The translations under genes were made by a program, and so were the position numbers. The notes beneath the pieces were generated by a model, which saw nothing but the letters and a program-made list of their open reading frames with translations, made no database searches and had not been told where the DNA came from. Positions 13,610 through 18,930 of a stretch of 21,792 nt of DNA are shown in pieces. Positions within the stretch are counted from its first letter, which is position 1; each line of letters opens with the position of its first letter. The stretch comes from a virus. The DNA is taken from the IMG/VR virus record IMGVR_UViG_3300035565_000021, positions 1 to 21,792 of that record; one strand, 5' to 3'.

Positions 13610-13773
13610 TTCTCCCCCCAGAAACAGACGTAGTAAATAAATCCCCAGAAGATGATCAATGCGAGAGGCACAAGGAGAGGCCAGAGGTTTATTTCGTAAT
13701 GCTTCTCTTCGGGTCCCGAATCCCATACTTCTCCGCACTGTTTTTCATAGTTCGTCAGCATGTCGGTTTTCAT
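13606..13773 (-). CDS. Single-pass membrane protein, 55 aa
   Basis: AGGAGG precedes ATG at 13773 by five bases. The first 28 residues are acidic and soluble. A Trp-rich membrane segment with LWPLLVPLALIIFWGFIYYV follows, then FWGEK. The stop overlaps the next start as ATGA. This is the first of four consecutive small membrane-protein genes read leftward. No family is recognised. Confidence 0.62.
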   Translation of the reverse strand: MKTDMLTNYEKQCGEVWDSGPEEKHYEINLWPLLVPLALIIFWGFIYYVCFWGEK

Positions 13774-13782
13774 GGTAGCCTC

Positions 13783-13983
13783 CTATTCTTCTTCGTCTCC
13801 GAGATAGGTACTGGCATCAAACTTTGAATCATGTATTGCTCTGACGATTACTAAGCGTAGGTTGTGATCTGCAATATGCCTTTTTTCAATCGGGATTTTT
13901 TTGAACATCGACTTGATATGGCCGGGAAGCCGGAAGGTGTAGGTATCATCAAACTTACTAAATTCTTCGCATTTTTCTTTCAT
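13783..13983 (-). CDS. Small predicted DNA-binding protein, 66 aa
   Basis: ATG at 13983 is preceded by AGGGGGG. The protein has a short strand DDTYTFRLPGHIKSMFKKI followed by two helices (HIADHNLRLVIVRAIHDSKF) and an acidic tail. A beta strand plus two helices is the layout of ribbon-helix-helix repressors, and the strand-LP-x-helix start is similar, but key contacts cannot be checked by eye. It is first in the leftward group that includes the membrane proteins. TGTACACAA repeats lie just upstream and could be its operator. Confidence 0.5.
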   Translation of the reverse strand: MKEKCEEFSKFDDTYTFRLPGHIKSMFKKIPIEKRHIADHNLRLVIVRAIHDSKFDASTYLGDEEE

Positions 13984-13992
13984 TTGCCCCCC

Positions 13993-14020
13993 TGTACACA
14001 ATTCAGAACAATGTACACAA
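13993..14020. promoter_or_regulatory. Paired TGTACACAA repeats upstream of the leftward operon
   Basis: TGTACACAA occurs at 13993-14001 and again at 14012-14020, a 19-bp period in direct orientation. Each contains the palindrome TGTACA. They sit 10-37 bases before the ATG at 13983, downstream of the Cro-like gene, where they would control continued leftward transcription. The spacing suggests an operator. I see no convincing promoter hexamers nearby. Confidence 0.5.
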
Positions 14021-14043
14021 CGCAAGTTAAAAAAAAGAGTATG

Positions 14044-14229
14044 CTATTGACCATGCTTATTCGTTTTATAATGAGATTCGATTTTTTCCATGATGCGAAG
14101 AGTCCCTATGGTTCCCGTTTTTATGAATCTGTAAAGTGTTCCATAGCCGACACCGATTTCTTTTGCGAGATCATCTAGGCTCTTCGTCTTGAGGTCTTTA
14201 TTTACTTTTTGCAGTATTTTGGATTCCAT
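14044..14229 (-). CDS. Cro-like HTH protein, 61 aa, probably leaderless
   Basis: The product is a single small HTH domain: LDDLAKEIGVGYGTLYRFIKTG at residues 18-39, with flanking helices and a Lys-rich tail. Its ATG at 14229 lies only six bases after a perfect TATAAT, and there is no ribosome-binding site, so the mRNA should begin at or next to the AUG. Lambda cI made from PRM is a known leaderless parallel. It is the first leftward gene opposite the repressor, the usual place for a Cro-type regulator. Which of the two proteins is the lysogenic repressor cannot be proven from sequence. Confidence 0.72.
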   Translation of the reverse strand: MESKILQKVNKDLKTKSLDDLAKEIGVGYGTLYRFIKTGTIGTLRIMEKIESHYKTNKHGQ

Positions 14230-14235
14230 GAGGCA

Positions 14236-14265
14236 ATTATATATCCAAACTTGGATAAATGTCAA
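14236..14265 (-). promoter_or_regulatory. Consensus leftward sigma-70 promoter
   Basis: On the minus strand TTGACA (14265-14260) and TATAAT (14241-14236) are both perfect consensus hexamers with an 18-bp spacer. The expected start site falls at about 14229, on the ATG of the Cro-like gene. An operator fills the spacer. Confidence 0.85.
14242..14257. promoter_or_regulatory. Operator O1 in the leftward promoter
   Basis: TATCCAA-AC-TTGGATA is a perfect 16-bp inverted repeat. It occupies the spacer of the leftward promoter right up to the -10 box, so a bound regulator would block RNA polymerase. A degenerate copy (TATCCAG-AT-TTAAATA) lies at 14274-14289, between O1 and the repressor gene. Confidence 0.82.
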
Positions 14266-14311
14266 GTACTTTTTATCCAGATTTAAATATTATTTTAGAG
14301 GAGAATATCCT

Positions 14312-14608
14312 ATGACGCAGATTGCTTCCAGATTAAAGAAATTAATGGAGAGCGAACAATTCAAGCAGATACAGTCTGCCAAGCGATCTGGCGTGTCTCA
14401 ATCGACCATAAACCGTATCCTGCACTCTCAGAACTCCCCCACCTATAGAACCCTATGCGGACTATCAAAAGGCTTTAACGTTCCCACTGAATACTTTACC
14501 CACCCATGCGACATGGTTGCCGACATAATACTAAACCTTAGTACTATGTCTCGCGATCAGGTTACCAAAGTACTAGATTTCGTAAACTTCCAAAAACAGC
14601 AAAAATAA
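14312..14608 (+). CDS. CI-like HTH repressor, 98 aa
   Basis: ATG at 14312 follows GAGGAG by eight bases; upstream in-frame codons lie in the operator region and are not used. The N-terminal domain is XRE type: QIQSAKRSGVSQSTINRILHSQ at residues 19-40, then a TYRTLCGLSKGFNVPTEYF segment typical of phage repressors. A short C-terminal helix (RDQVTKVLDFVNFQKQ) could dimerise. There is no LexA-like autocleavage domain, so induction would need another route such as an antirepressor. It lies between the two operator clusters, the position expected for the switch repressor. Confidence 0.78.
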   Translation: MTQIASRLKKLMESEQFKQIQSAKRSGVSQSTINRILHSQNSPTYRTLCGLSKGFNVPTEYFTHPCDMVADIILNLSTMSRDQVTKVLDFVNFQKQQK

Positions 14609-14646
14609 TCCCCTAAAAAATATTTTCATTCCCCTGCACTTTTCTC

Positions 14647-14674
14647 TTGACTTCTATCCAAAATTGGATATACT
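14647..14674 (+). promoter_or_regulatory. Rightward early promoter
   Basis: TTGACT (14647-14652) and TATACT (14669-14674) are separated by 16 bp, giving five of six matches in each box. The expected start is near 14681, inside operator O3, and transcription would enter the rightward gene series. Operator O2 sits in the spacer, as O1 does in the leftward promoter. Confidence 0.72.
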
Positions 14675-14692
14675 ATTATCCAAGAATGGATA
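14655..14692. promoter_or_regulatory. Operators O2 and O3 at the rightward promoter
   Basis: O2 is TATCCAA-AA-TTGGATA at 14655-14670 (perfect inverted repeat). O3 is TATCCAA-GA-ATGGATA at 14677-14692 (one mismatch). Their centres are 22 bp apart, about two helical turns, so two dimers could bind the same face cooperatively. They match O1 and define the consensus of the switch. Confidence 0.85.
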
Positions 14693-14814
14693 TGAAAGAC
14701 CTTGACCTAAATAAATGCTCCGTATGTGAGTTTCGCAAAGTGTGCGCTTGGTACCTACAATTCTTAAAGGAGAAAAACAATGACACAGACCTACTGGCAC
14801 TTTCTACCCGATAA
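14692..14814 (+). CDS. Possible Cys-rich microprotein, 40 aa
   Basis: This is the first frame after the rightward promoter. The ATG overlaps the end of O3, only about 11 bases after the predicted transcription start and without a good ribosome-binding site. The product has CSVCEFRKVC (C-x2-C-x5-C) and a helix WYLQFLKEKNN. It overlaps the next small gene by 35 bases in another frame. The cysteine pattern is in favour; the weak start is against. Confidence 0.42.
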   Translation: MKDLDLNKCSVCEFRKVCAWYLQFLKEKNNDTDLLALSTR

Positions 14815-14893
14815 CGGCTGTTTAAGATGGGGAACTAGAGAAAAGGTAAAAGTTAAGCATACTCTAATGATGCATGAATTACTTGGAGCTTAA
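14780..14893 (+). CDS. Early microprotein, 37 aa
   Basis: AAAGGAG lies just upstream of ATG at 14780. The product (QTYWHFLPDNGCLRWGTREK at the start, ending MMHELLGA) is Trp-rich and basic with no known domain. Position directly after the early promoter is typical for small host-takeover proteins. That is inference only. Confidence 0.5.
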   Translation: MTQTYWHFLPDNGCLRWGTREKVKVKHTLMMHELLGA

Positions 14894-14894
14894 C

Positions 14895-14977
14895 CGCTTC
14901 CGCATCTTCCAAAGATGACGAAAAAGCGTTAAATAAAACCGAGGCTACGGCCTCACTAGCCGGTAAGGGATAACCGG
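14895..14977 (+). other. Structured leader upstream of the repeat gene
   Basis: Three stem-loops follow in order. In the first, CGCTT/AAGCG encloses CATCTT-cca-AAGATG (14895-14928). In the second, GAGGC and GCCTC close a TACG (UNCG-type) tetraloop (14941-14954). In the third, CCGGT and ACCGG flank an 8-base loop (14960-14977). The stretch 14894-15022 holds no gene that I can support. It may be an untranslated leader or a small RNA controlling the repeat gene. Confidence 0.45.
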
Positions 14978-15022
14978 GGGAGCTTGGCGGGGGCGCACGC
15001 GCGGAACTGCAAAGGAGGGAAC

Positions 15023-15568
15023 GTGAACGAAGCGGTGAAAAATATTTTAGGGGATCGTGTCAGGGATCGTGTCTGGGCTCGTGTCGGGGAGCGTGTCGGG
15101 GCTCGTGTCGGGGCTCGTGTCAGGGATCGTGTCAGGGATCGTGTCTGGGCTCGTGTCTGGGCTCGTGTCGGGGAGCGTGTCAGGGATCGTGTCTGGGCTC
15201 GTGTCTGGGCTCGTGTCGGGGAGCGCGTCAGGGATCGCGTCGGGGAGCGCGTCTGGGCTCGTGTCGGGGAGCGCGTCGGGGAGCGCGTCGGGGAGCGCGT
15301 CTGGGCTCGTGTCGGGGATCGCGTCTGGGAGCGCGTCGGGGAGCGCGTCGGGGAGCGCGTCAGGGATCGCGTCAGGGATCGCGTCAGGGATCGTGTCTGG
15401 GATCGCGTCGGGGAGCGCGTCTGGGAGCGCGTCAGGGATCGCGTCGGGGAGCGCGTCTGGGAGCGCGTCTGGGATCGCGTCTGGGATCGCGTCGGGGAGC
15501 GCGTCTGGGATCGCGTCGGGGAGCGCGTCTGGGAGCGCGTCAAGGATCTTAATTTAAATTTTGCATAG
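15023..15568 (+). CDS. Tetrapeptide-repeat protein, 41 x (x-x-Arg-Val), 181 aa
   Basis: AAAGGAGGGAAC precedes GTG at 15023, which I take as the start. Nine residues (NEAVKNIL after Met) lead into 41 uninterrupted tetrapeptides of the form [G/R/W]-[D/E/A]-R-V, then the tail KDLNLNFA. Each unit is 12 bp with little change in DNA. The two variable positions are drawn from tiny sets while Arg-Val is invariant. A long charged helix or superhelix is possible. From memory, similar [W/R/G/Y]-[D/A]-S-V repeats occur inside or beside DUF6745 proteins, and a DUF6745-type gene follows nine bases later. Function is unknown. A phase-variable or recombination-diversified binding protein is one inference. 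Confidence 0.7.
   Translation: MNEAVKNILGDRVRDRVWARVGERVGARVGARVRDRVRDRVWARVWARVGERVRDRVWARVWARVGERVRDRVGERVWARVGERVGERVGERVWARVGDRVWERVGERVGERVRDRVRDRVRDRVWDRVGERVWERVRDRVGERVWERVWDRVWDRVGERVWDRVGERVWERVKDLNLNFA
15050..15541 (+). repeat. 12-bp tandem repeat array, 41 units
   Basis: The unit is GTC-[A/T/G]GG-G[AT/AG/CT]-CG[T/C], exactly in frame with the gene. In the 5' part (to about 15220) Arg is nearly always CGT. In the 3' part it is CGC after GAG and mostly CGC after GAT, while GCT units keep CGT. That block structure suggests growth by local duplication. The array is far richer in G and C than the genes around it. Confidence 0.9.
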
Positions 15569-15577
15569 GGGTGGATT

Positions 15578-16441
15578 ATGTCTGAATCTAAAAAAGAAAA
15601 TCTTACAAAAAAGGAAGAAGAACTTATTGATATCGTAGCTGAAACATGGATCAATAAAACCTTGTTCAGCAAAACCAAAATAGACCAGGAAAAGGCTATT
15701 GCGGGAATTGTTTTTATTTATTCATTATCAGACCTAAAACCGCCACAGATTGTTATATGCGAAGACCCTATGGATTTATTTACGGCGGCACAAGAACTTG
15801 GTGCGGAAATAGAAAAGGGAAGCACGTTTGATTATTTTGGGCTTGGGTACGATTCTGGATGGTCTGCATTCTATGATTATTTTCAGCAAATAGGAATTGA
15901 CTTGTCCGAGTTCGATTTTAATAAATGGCTTACCTTTCTTGATAGCGGAATATGGGCATCGTTGTTTTACGAGAATTATGCTTTTGTATGCGCTGGGCCA
16001 TCTAAGGTTAATTTGAATAAGGATAATAGCCTTCACTGTGAGTCAGGAATGGCTATCGAATGGCCTAGCGGTTGGGGCTTGTATTTTTTAAACGGAGTTG
16101 CCGTGGACGATGCTGTTGTAACTACTCCTGCTGAAAGCCTTGATCCTAATTTGGTGTTGACCGAGAAAAACGCTGAAGTCAGGCGTGAAATTGTCCGGAA
16201 AATAGGTATTGAACGAGTTATGCAAAAACTCAACGCAAAAATTATTGACAAGTGGGAAGAATACGAACTGCTTGAGCTTCCCATTGCAGGCATGATAACA
16301 AAAGCAGTTTATCTGAAAATGAAAAATCCATCTATCGGGACGTATCACGTAGAGGGAGTTCCGTCAGATATAAAAACCTGCCAAGCGGCACTATCTTGGA
16401 GGATCGGAGGTATCTCTTGGGAACCAAATCAATTAACCTAA
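15578..16441 (+). CDS. DUF6745-type protein, 287 aa
   Basis: AGGGGTGG precedes the ATG. The protein has an N-terminal helical segment (EELIDIVAETWINKTL, then IDQEKAIAGIVFIYSL). A central WSAFYDYFQQIGID block follows, then the LHCESGMAIEWPSGWGLYFLNGV strand-rich part. The C-terminal half carries KNAEVRREIVRKIGIERVMQ and KNPSIGTYHVEGVP. I recognise these blocks from proteins annotated DUF6745, which have no assigned function. In many of them a tetrapeptide repeat sits upstream of the FYDYF block; here it is a separate gene. The gene is A/T-rich compared with the repeat array. No catalytic triad is evident. Confidence 0.75.
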   Translation: MSESKKENLTKKEEELIDIVAETWINKTLFSKTKIDQEKAIAGIVFIYSLSDLKPPQIVICEDPMDLFTAAQELGAEIEKGSTFDYFGLGYDSGWSAFYDYFQQIGIDLSEFDFNKWLTFLDSGIWASLFYENYAFVCAGPSKVNLNKDNSLHCESGMAIEWPSGWGLYFLNGVAVDDAVVTTPAESLDPNLVLTEKNAEVRREIVRKIGIERVMQKLNAKIIDKWEEYELLELPIAGMITKAVYLKMKNPSIGTYHVEGVPSDIKTCQAALSWRIGGISWEPNQLT

Positions 16442-16455
16442 AAGGAGAAAGCAAA

Positions 16456-16755
16456 ATGTTAATCGTTCAGGGTGATGTATTTTTAACGAAGTGTGCAATA
16501 CCAAAAGATGCAAAAAAGAAAAAAGGTTTTGTTCTTGCCGAAGGAGAAGTTACCGGACATTGTCACGCAGTACTTGAACAGGACTGCGCGGAACTTTACG
16601 AAAAAGACGGCGTGTTATATCTCAGCGCAACCAAAGATGTTACGGTGAGACATGATGAACACAAACCGATTACTGTTCCTGCGGGGAATTGGAAAGTGGG
16701 CATCGTAAAAGAGTTTGACCCATTTGAAGAAGAAACGAGAAACGTGCAGGACTAG
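16456..16755 (+). CDS. Conserved partner of DUF6745 protein, 99 aa
   Basis: AAAGGAG precedes ATG at 16456, 14 bases after the DUF6745 stop. The protein is a small beta-rich fold: MLIVQGDVFLTKC, LAEGEVTGHCHAVL with H35 and H37, then TVRHDEHKPITVPAGNW with H66 and H69, ending EFDPFEEETRNVQD. The conserved histidines could bind a metal. I recall this protein beside DUF6745 genes in bacterial genomes, which makes the pair a unit. The function is not known to me. Confidence 0.7.
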   Translation: MLIVQGDVFLTKCAIPKDAKKKKGFVLAEGEVTGHCHAVLEQDCAELYEKDGVLYLSATKDVTVRHDEHKPITVPAGNWKVGIVKEFDPFEEETRNVQD

Positions 16756-16757
16756 CA

Positions 16758-16816
16758 CCCCGCTCCCCGAAAAACTTCTGTAGCGTGCTTTTACAGAGCG
16801 AGTAAGACGAGCGGGG
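16758..16816 (+). other. Long-range stem in the leader before the recombinase gene
   Basis: CCCCGCTC (16758-16765) pairs perfectly with GAGCGGGG (16809-16816). Inside it CTGTA (16778-16782) pairs with TACAG (16792-16796). It starts two bases after the stop of the 99-aa gene, so it may be a 3' end structure or the start of a structured leader. No U-run follows. Confidence 0.5.
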
Positions 16817-16901
16817 ACAATCACAGCCAGATTAACCGCAAGGAGCCGAAAAGCATCACACCTATATGGCGTAAGCGTAACCGGGTAGGGCTGATCAGGA
16901 G

Positions 16902-16931
16902 GTTTAAAGCAGGCAGCACGAGCCTTTAAAC
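16902..16931 (+). promoter_or_regulatory. Hairpin immediately before the recombinase ribosome-binding site
   Basis: GTTTAAAG (16902-16909) and CTTTAAAC (16924-16931) form an 8-bp perfect stem with a 14-base loop. The AAAGGAGG of the recombinase gene begins six bases later. It could regulate ribosome access or mRNA stability. The rest of 16756-16949 holds no gene I can support. Confidence 0.5.
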
Positions 16932-16949
16932 GTGCAAAGGAGGAACATT

Positions 16950-17870
16950 ATGAGTACGGCAACATTGGAGAAACCGCCAAAATCGGCGGCAAGCAAGTTG
17001 AAGGCGAAAGACCCGGCACTGGTTACGCCGGGAAAGATCAAGATGATGATGTTTTCAAAGTCCGGTGTCGGCAAGACGTGGCTTGCTATGGACTTCCCCT
17101 CTCCGTTCTATATTGATTCGGAGGGCGGCGCAAGGCTCGGACACTATCAGGAAAAGCTCAAGAAGGCCGGGGGAGCATATTTCGGGCAAGAGGACGGCGC
17201 ACTTGACTTCCCTTCCGTGCTTGAGCAGGTACAGGCACTCGCCACGGAAAAGCATCAGTTCAAAACACTCGCCATTGGTTCAATAACGAAACTCTATCAG
17301 TCCGCGATTGCCCATGAAGCTGAACGCCTCGGAGAAAAAGACGCTTTCGGAGCCAGCAAGAAACCCGCTATCGCTTACATGCGCCGGTTGGTAGCGTGGA
17401 TACAGCGCCTTGACATGAATGTATTGTTCGAGGCGCATGAGGCCGTTGAGTGGGGATTGAATCCCACAACGAAACAGCGTGAGGAAATTGGACAAGTCCC
17501 CGATGTATGGGACAAGCTGATTTACGAACTCGACCTTACGCTCCGGCTTGAGAAGCGCGGCAATTCCCGCGTAGCAGTTGTCAGAAAATCCCGGCTCCTG
17601 GGATTTCCCGAAGGAGAAATATTCCCGCTTGAGTATGCCGAGTTTGGCACTCGCTATGGTAAGGACTTCATCGAATCCGCTGTTTCGCAAATCGTGCTTG
17701 CCACTTCCGAACAGGTAAAGGAAATCAAGGCACTCATGGAAGTGGTCAAGGTGGACGAAAAGGAAATTGAGAAGATTCTCACGAAGGCCAATGCGGAAGC
17801 GTGGGAAGAACTCACCACACAACAGGCCGCCGCAACAGTCGCATGGCTGAAAAAGAAAGTAGGTGTTTAA
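16950..17870 (+). CDS. Sak4-like / AAA_24 RecA-type ATPase
   Basis: ATG at 16950 is used because AAAGGAGG lies seven bases upstream; a GTG six codons earlier overlaps that site. The 306-aa product has SGVGKTW (Walker A, about 38-44), a FYIDSEGG segment, FKTLAIGSI as the Walker B strand, and a helical C-terminus (EIEKILTKANAEAWEELT). This is the layout of the AAA_24 (Sak4-like) family, RecA-core proteins that support single-strand annealing recombination in phages. The next gene is a DUF669 SSB-like protein, the common partner, which strengthens the call. Confidence 0.82.
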   Translation: MSTATLEKPPKSAASKLKAKDPALVTPGKIKMMMFSKSGVGKTWLAMDFPSPFYIDSEGGARLGHYQEKLKKAGGAYFGQEDGALDFPSVLEQVQALATEKHQFKTLAIGSITKLYQSAIAHEAERLGEKDAFGASKKPAIAYMRRLVAWIQRLDMNVLFEAHEAVEWGLNPTTKQREEIGQVPDVWDKLIYELDLTLRLEKRGNSRVAVVRKSRLLGFPEGEIFPLEYAEFGTRYGKDFIESAVSQIVLATSEQVKEIKALMEVVKVDEKEIEKILTKANAEAWEELTTQQAAATVAWLKKKVGV

Positions 17871-17871
17871 C

Positions 17872-18300
17872 ATGGTTATGACCTTCGACCCGAAAACCGA
17901 AAAGGAAGTATCAGAGGCCGCGTGCGCTCCTGCTGGTGAGTATGACTTTGACGTGCTCAATGCGGAAGATACCCTGAGCAAGAGCGGAAACCCAATGATT
18001 AAAATTACCATTGGACTTTACATTGACGGCTCGGTAAAGAACCGCGTGTTCGACTATCTGCTTCCGGCAATGGAGGCGAAGCTCCGGCACTTCTGCGATA
18101 CCGTAGGACTTCTGAAACAATACGAGGCCGGAACGCTTGAGGCAGCGGATTGCGTTGGAAGATCGGGGCGCGTCAAGATCGGCATTGAACCAGCGGGACA
18201 GTATCCCGCAAAGAACGTTGTCAAGGATTACGTCTGCCGTCCGGCTAAACCACTCGCGCAGACGGATGTAAAGCAGGATGAAGGAGATATACCGTTTTAA
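17872..18300 (+). CDS. DUF669-type SSB-like protein
   Basis: ATG at 17872 follows the recombinase stop directly, with AGGTG upstream. The 142-aa protein has GEYDFDVLNAEDTLSKSGN, a beta-rich core with MIKITIGLYIDG and RVFDYLL, then GRSGRVKIGIEP and a C-terminal acidic tip ending DEGDIPF. That tip is the same kind of acidic tail with a terminal Phe that SSB uses to recruit partners. DUF669 proteins are usually found next to Sak4-like ATPases and are thought to bind single-stranded DNA. The pair forms the phage annealing/recombination module. Confidence 0.8.
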   Translation: MVMTFDPKTEKEVSEAACAPAGEYDFDVLNAEDTLSKSGNPMIKITIGLYIDGSVKNRVFDYLLPAMEAKLRHFCDTVGLLKQYEAGTLEAADCVGRSGRVKIGIEPAGQYPAKNVVKDYVCRPAKPLAQTDVKQDEGDIPF

Positions 18301-18305
18301 AATCC

Positions 18306-18330
18306 GGGGGCATATTGCCCCCTGTCTTTA
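18306..18330 (+). terminator. Intrinsic-type terminator after the SSB-like gene
   Basis: GGGGGCA and TGCCCCC flank a 3-base loop (18306-18322), followed by TGTCTTTA. The stem is strong; the U-tract is imperfect. It starts six bases after the stop codon and probably ends or thins the recombination transcript. Confidence 0.65.
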
Positions 18331-18340
18331 TAATTCTACC

Positions 18341-18425
18341 GTGGCGGTGTAGTGGGCAGAGAGGCCGAAGCGGGATGCCTAAGCGGTTACTCATAAGCAA
18401 TCAATCGGGACACCTATGCCGCCAC
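18341..18425 (+). other. 85-nt region closed by a 7-bp stem, tRNA-sized but not a tRNA
   Basis: GTGGCGG (18341-18347) and CCGCCAC (18419-18425) would close an 85-base domain. It contains AGGCCGAAGCGG and an ACTCATAAG segment resembling a Met anticodon loop. No T-loop consensus and no proper anticodon stem are present. It precedes a small gene and may be a structured leader. Confidence 0.35.
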
Positions 18426-18449
18426 TTACTTAGCGCATTGGAGGGAGAG

Positions 18450-18668
18450 ATGGCAAAGTATATTAGATTTAACGAGAAAGACGAGCCATACGAAACAATA
18501 AGTATCCCCCAGCGATTAATTCCGATAGGGGCAAAACTGGTGGAATGCTACGAAACAGATTTCCAGATAATTGTTTGTGGAGAACCGAAAGACAATGACG
18601 AATCGCATAATTGCGATCACATGGGGTGCTCAACGCTTAATCACGTTTTATACAGATTTAATAAGTAG
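18450..18668 (+). CDS. Small phage protein with Cys/His motif, 72 aa
   Basis: GGAGGGAGAG precedes ATG at 18450. The product begins AKYIRFNEKDEPYETISIP and later has a CGEP-x9-HNCDHMGCSTLNHVL segment, with enough Cys and His for one metal site. The ending resembles small early proteins of many tailed phages whose function is unknown. Longer in-frame starts extend into the structured leader and lack ribosome-binding sites. Confidence 0.6.
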   Translation: MAKYIRFNEKDEPYETISIPQRLIPIGAKLVECYETDFQIIVCGEPKDNDESHNCDHMGCSTLNHVLYRFNK

Positions 18669-18699
18669 AGCCGCTATTTCCAAAGTGTAGGGGGTGGGG

Positions 18700-18930
18700 A
18701 TGGGCATACACATAAAAACAACCGATGAATTATGGCAAGAAGTAAGGCAACTCGCACTTTACGAGCCCATTGTCCATAACGGACTTTGCTTGCAAAGGAT
18801 TGGGAGGTTTTCCAGAGAGCATACAGCTATGTCTATGGTACTTGCGCTTAATGAAGCCCTGAAAATCACGAGAAAAGAGCATTTAAATTACGTCATGACA
18901 TTAACCCACGCTCAAGAGGGGTGTAAGTGA
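18700..18930 (+). CDS. Hypothetical protein, 76 aa, tail formed by a direct repeat
   Basis: GGGGGTGGGG precedes ATG at 18700. The protein is helical, with no known domain. Its last codons (LTHAQEGCK) are encoded by the left copy of a 23-bp direct repeat. Deleting one repeat unit would leave the gene intact with the end ...THAQEG and a stop, so the current C-terminus was probably altered when the methyltransferase gene arrived. Its stop overlaps the next start as GTGA. Confidence 0.55.
   Translation: MGIHIKTTDELWQEVRQLALYEPIVHNGLCLQRIGRFSREHTAMSMVLALNEALKITRKEHLNYVMTLTHAQEGCK
18901..18923 (+). repeat. Left copy of a 23-bp direct repeat flanking the Dam-type gene
   Basis: The sequence beginning TTAACCCACGC and ending AGAGGGGTG is identical, base for base, at 19358-19380. 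The period is 457 bp and the methyltransferase gene fills the interval. Each copy carries the GAGGGG ribosome-binding site for the gene after it. Confidence 0.9.

Noticed and set aside
14047-14072. Rightward promoter TTGACC/TATAAT inside the Cro-like gene
   Set aside because: The spacer is only 14 bp, too short for a normal sigma-70 promoter.
15050-15541. CRISPR array
   Set aside because: Units are 12 bp with no spacers and are in frame with a protein; no cas genes are visible.
15057-15557. Second plus-strand open frame in the array (Val-Ser-Gly type repeats)
   Set aside because: It is a frame-shadow of the same repeat without its own good start. The GTG frame at 15023 has a strong site and a non-repetitive N- and C-terminus.
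14956-15678. Long minus-strand open frame over the repeat array rich in Thr-Arg-Ser
   Set aside because: It arises from the stop-free 12-bp unit, has no ribosome-binding site and overlaps a well-started plus-strand gene.
18329-18334. TATAAT as a promoter after the terminator
   Set aside because: No -35 box at a proper distance and no extended -10 motif.
18341-18425. Functional tRNA
   Set aside because: No T-loop consensus, no anticodon stem and no sensible D arm can be drawn.
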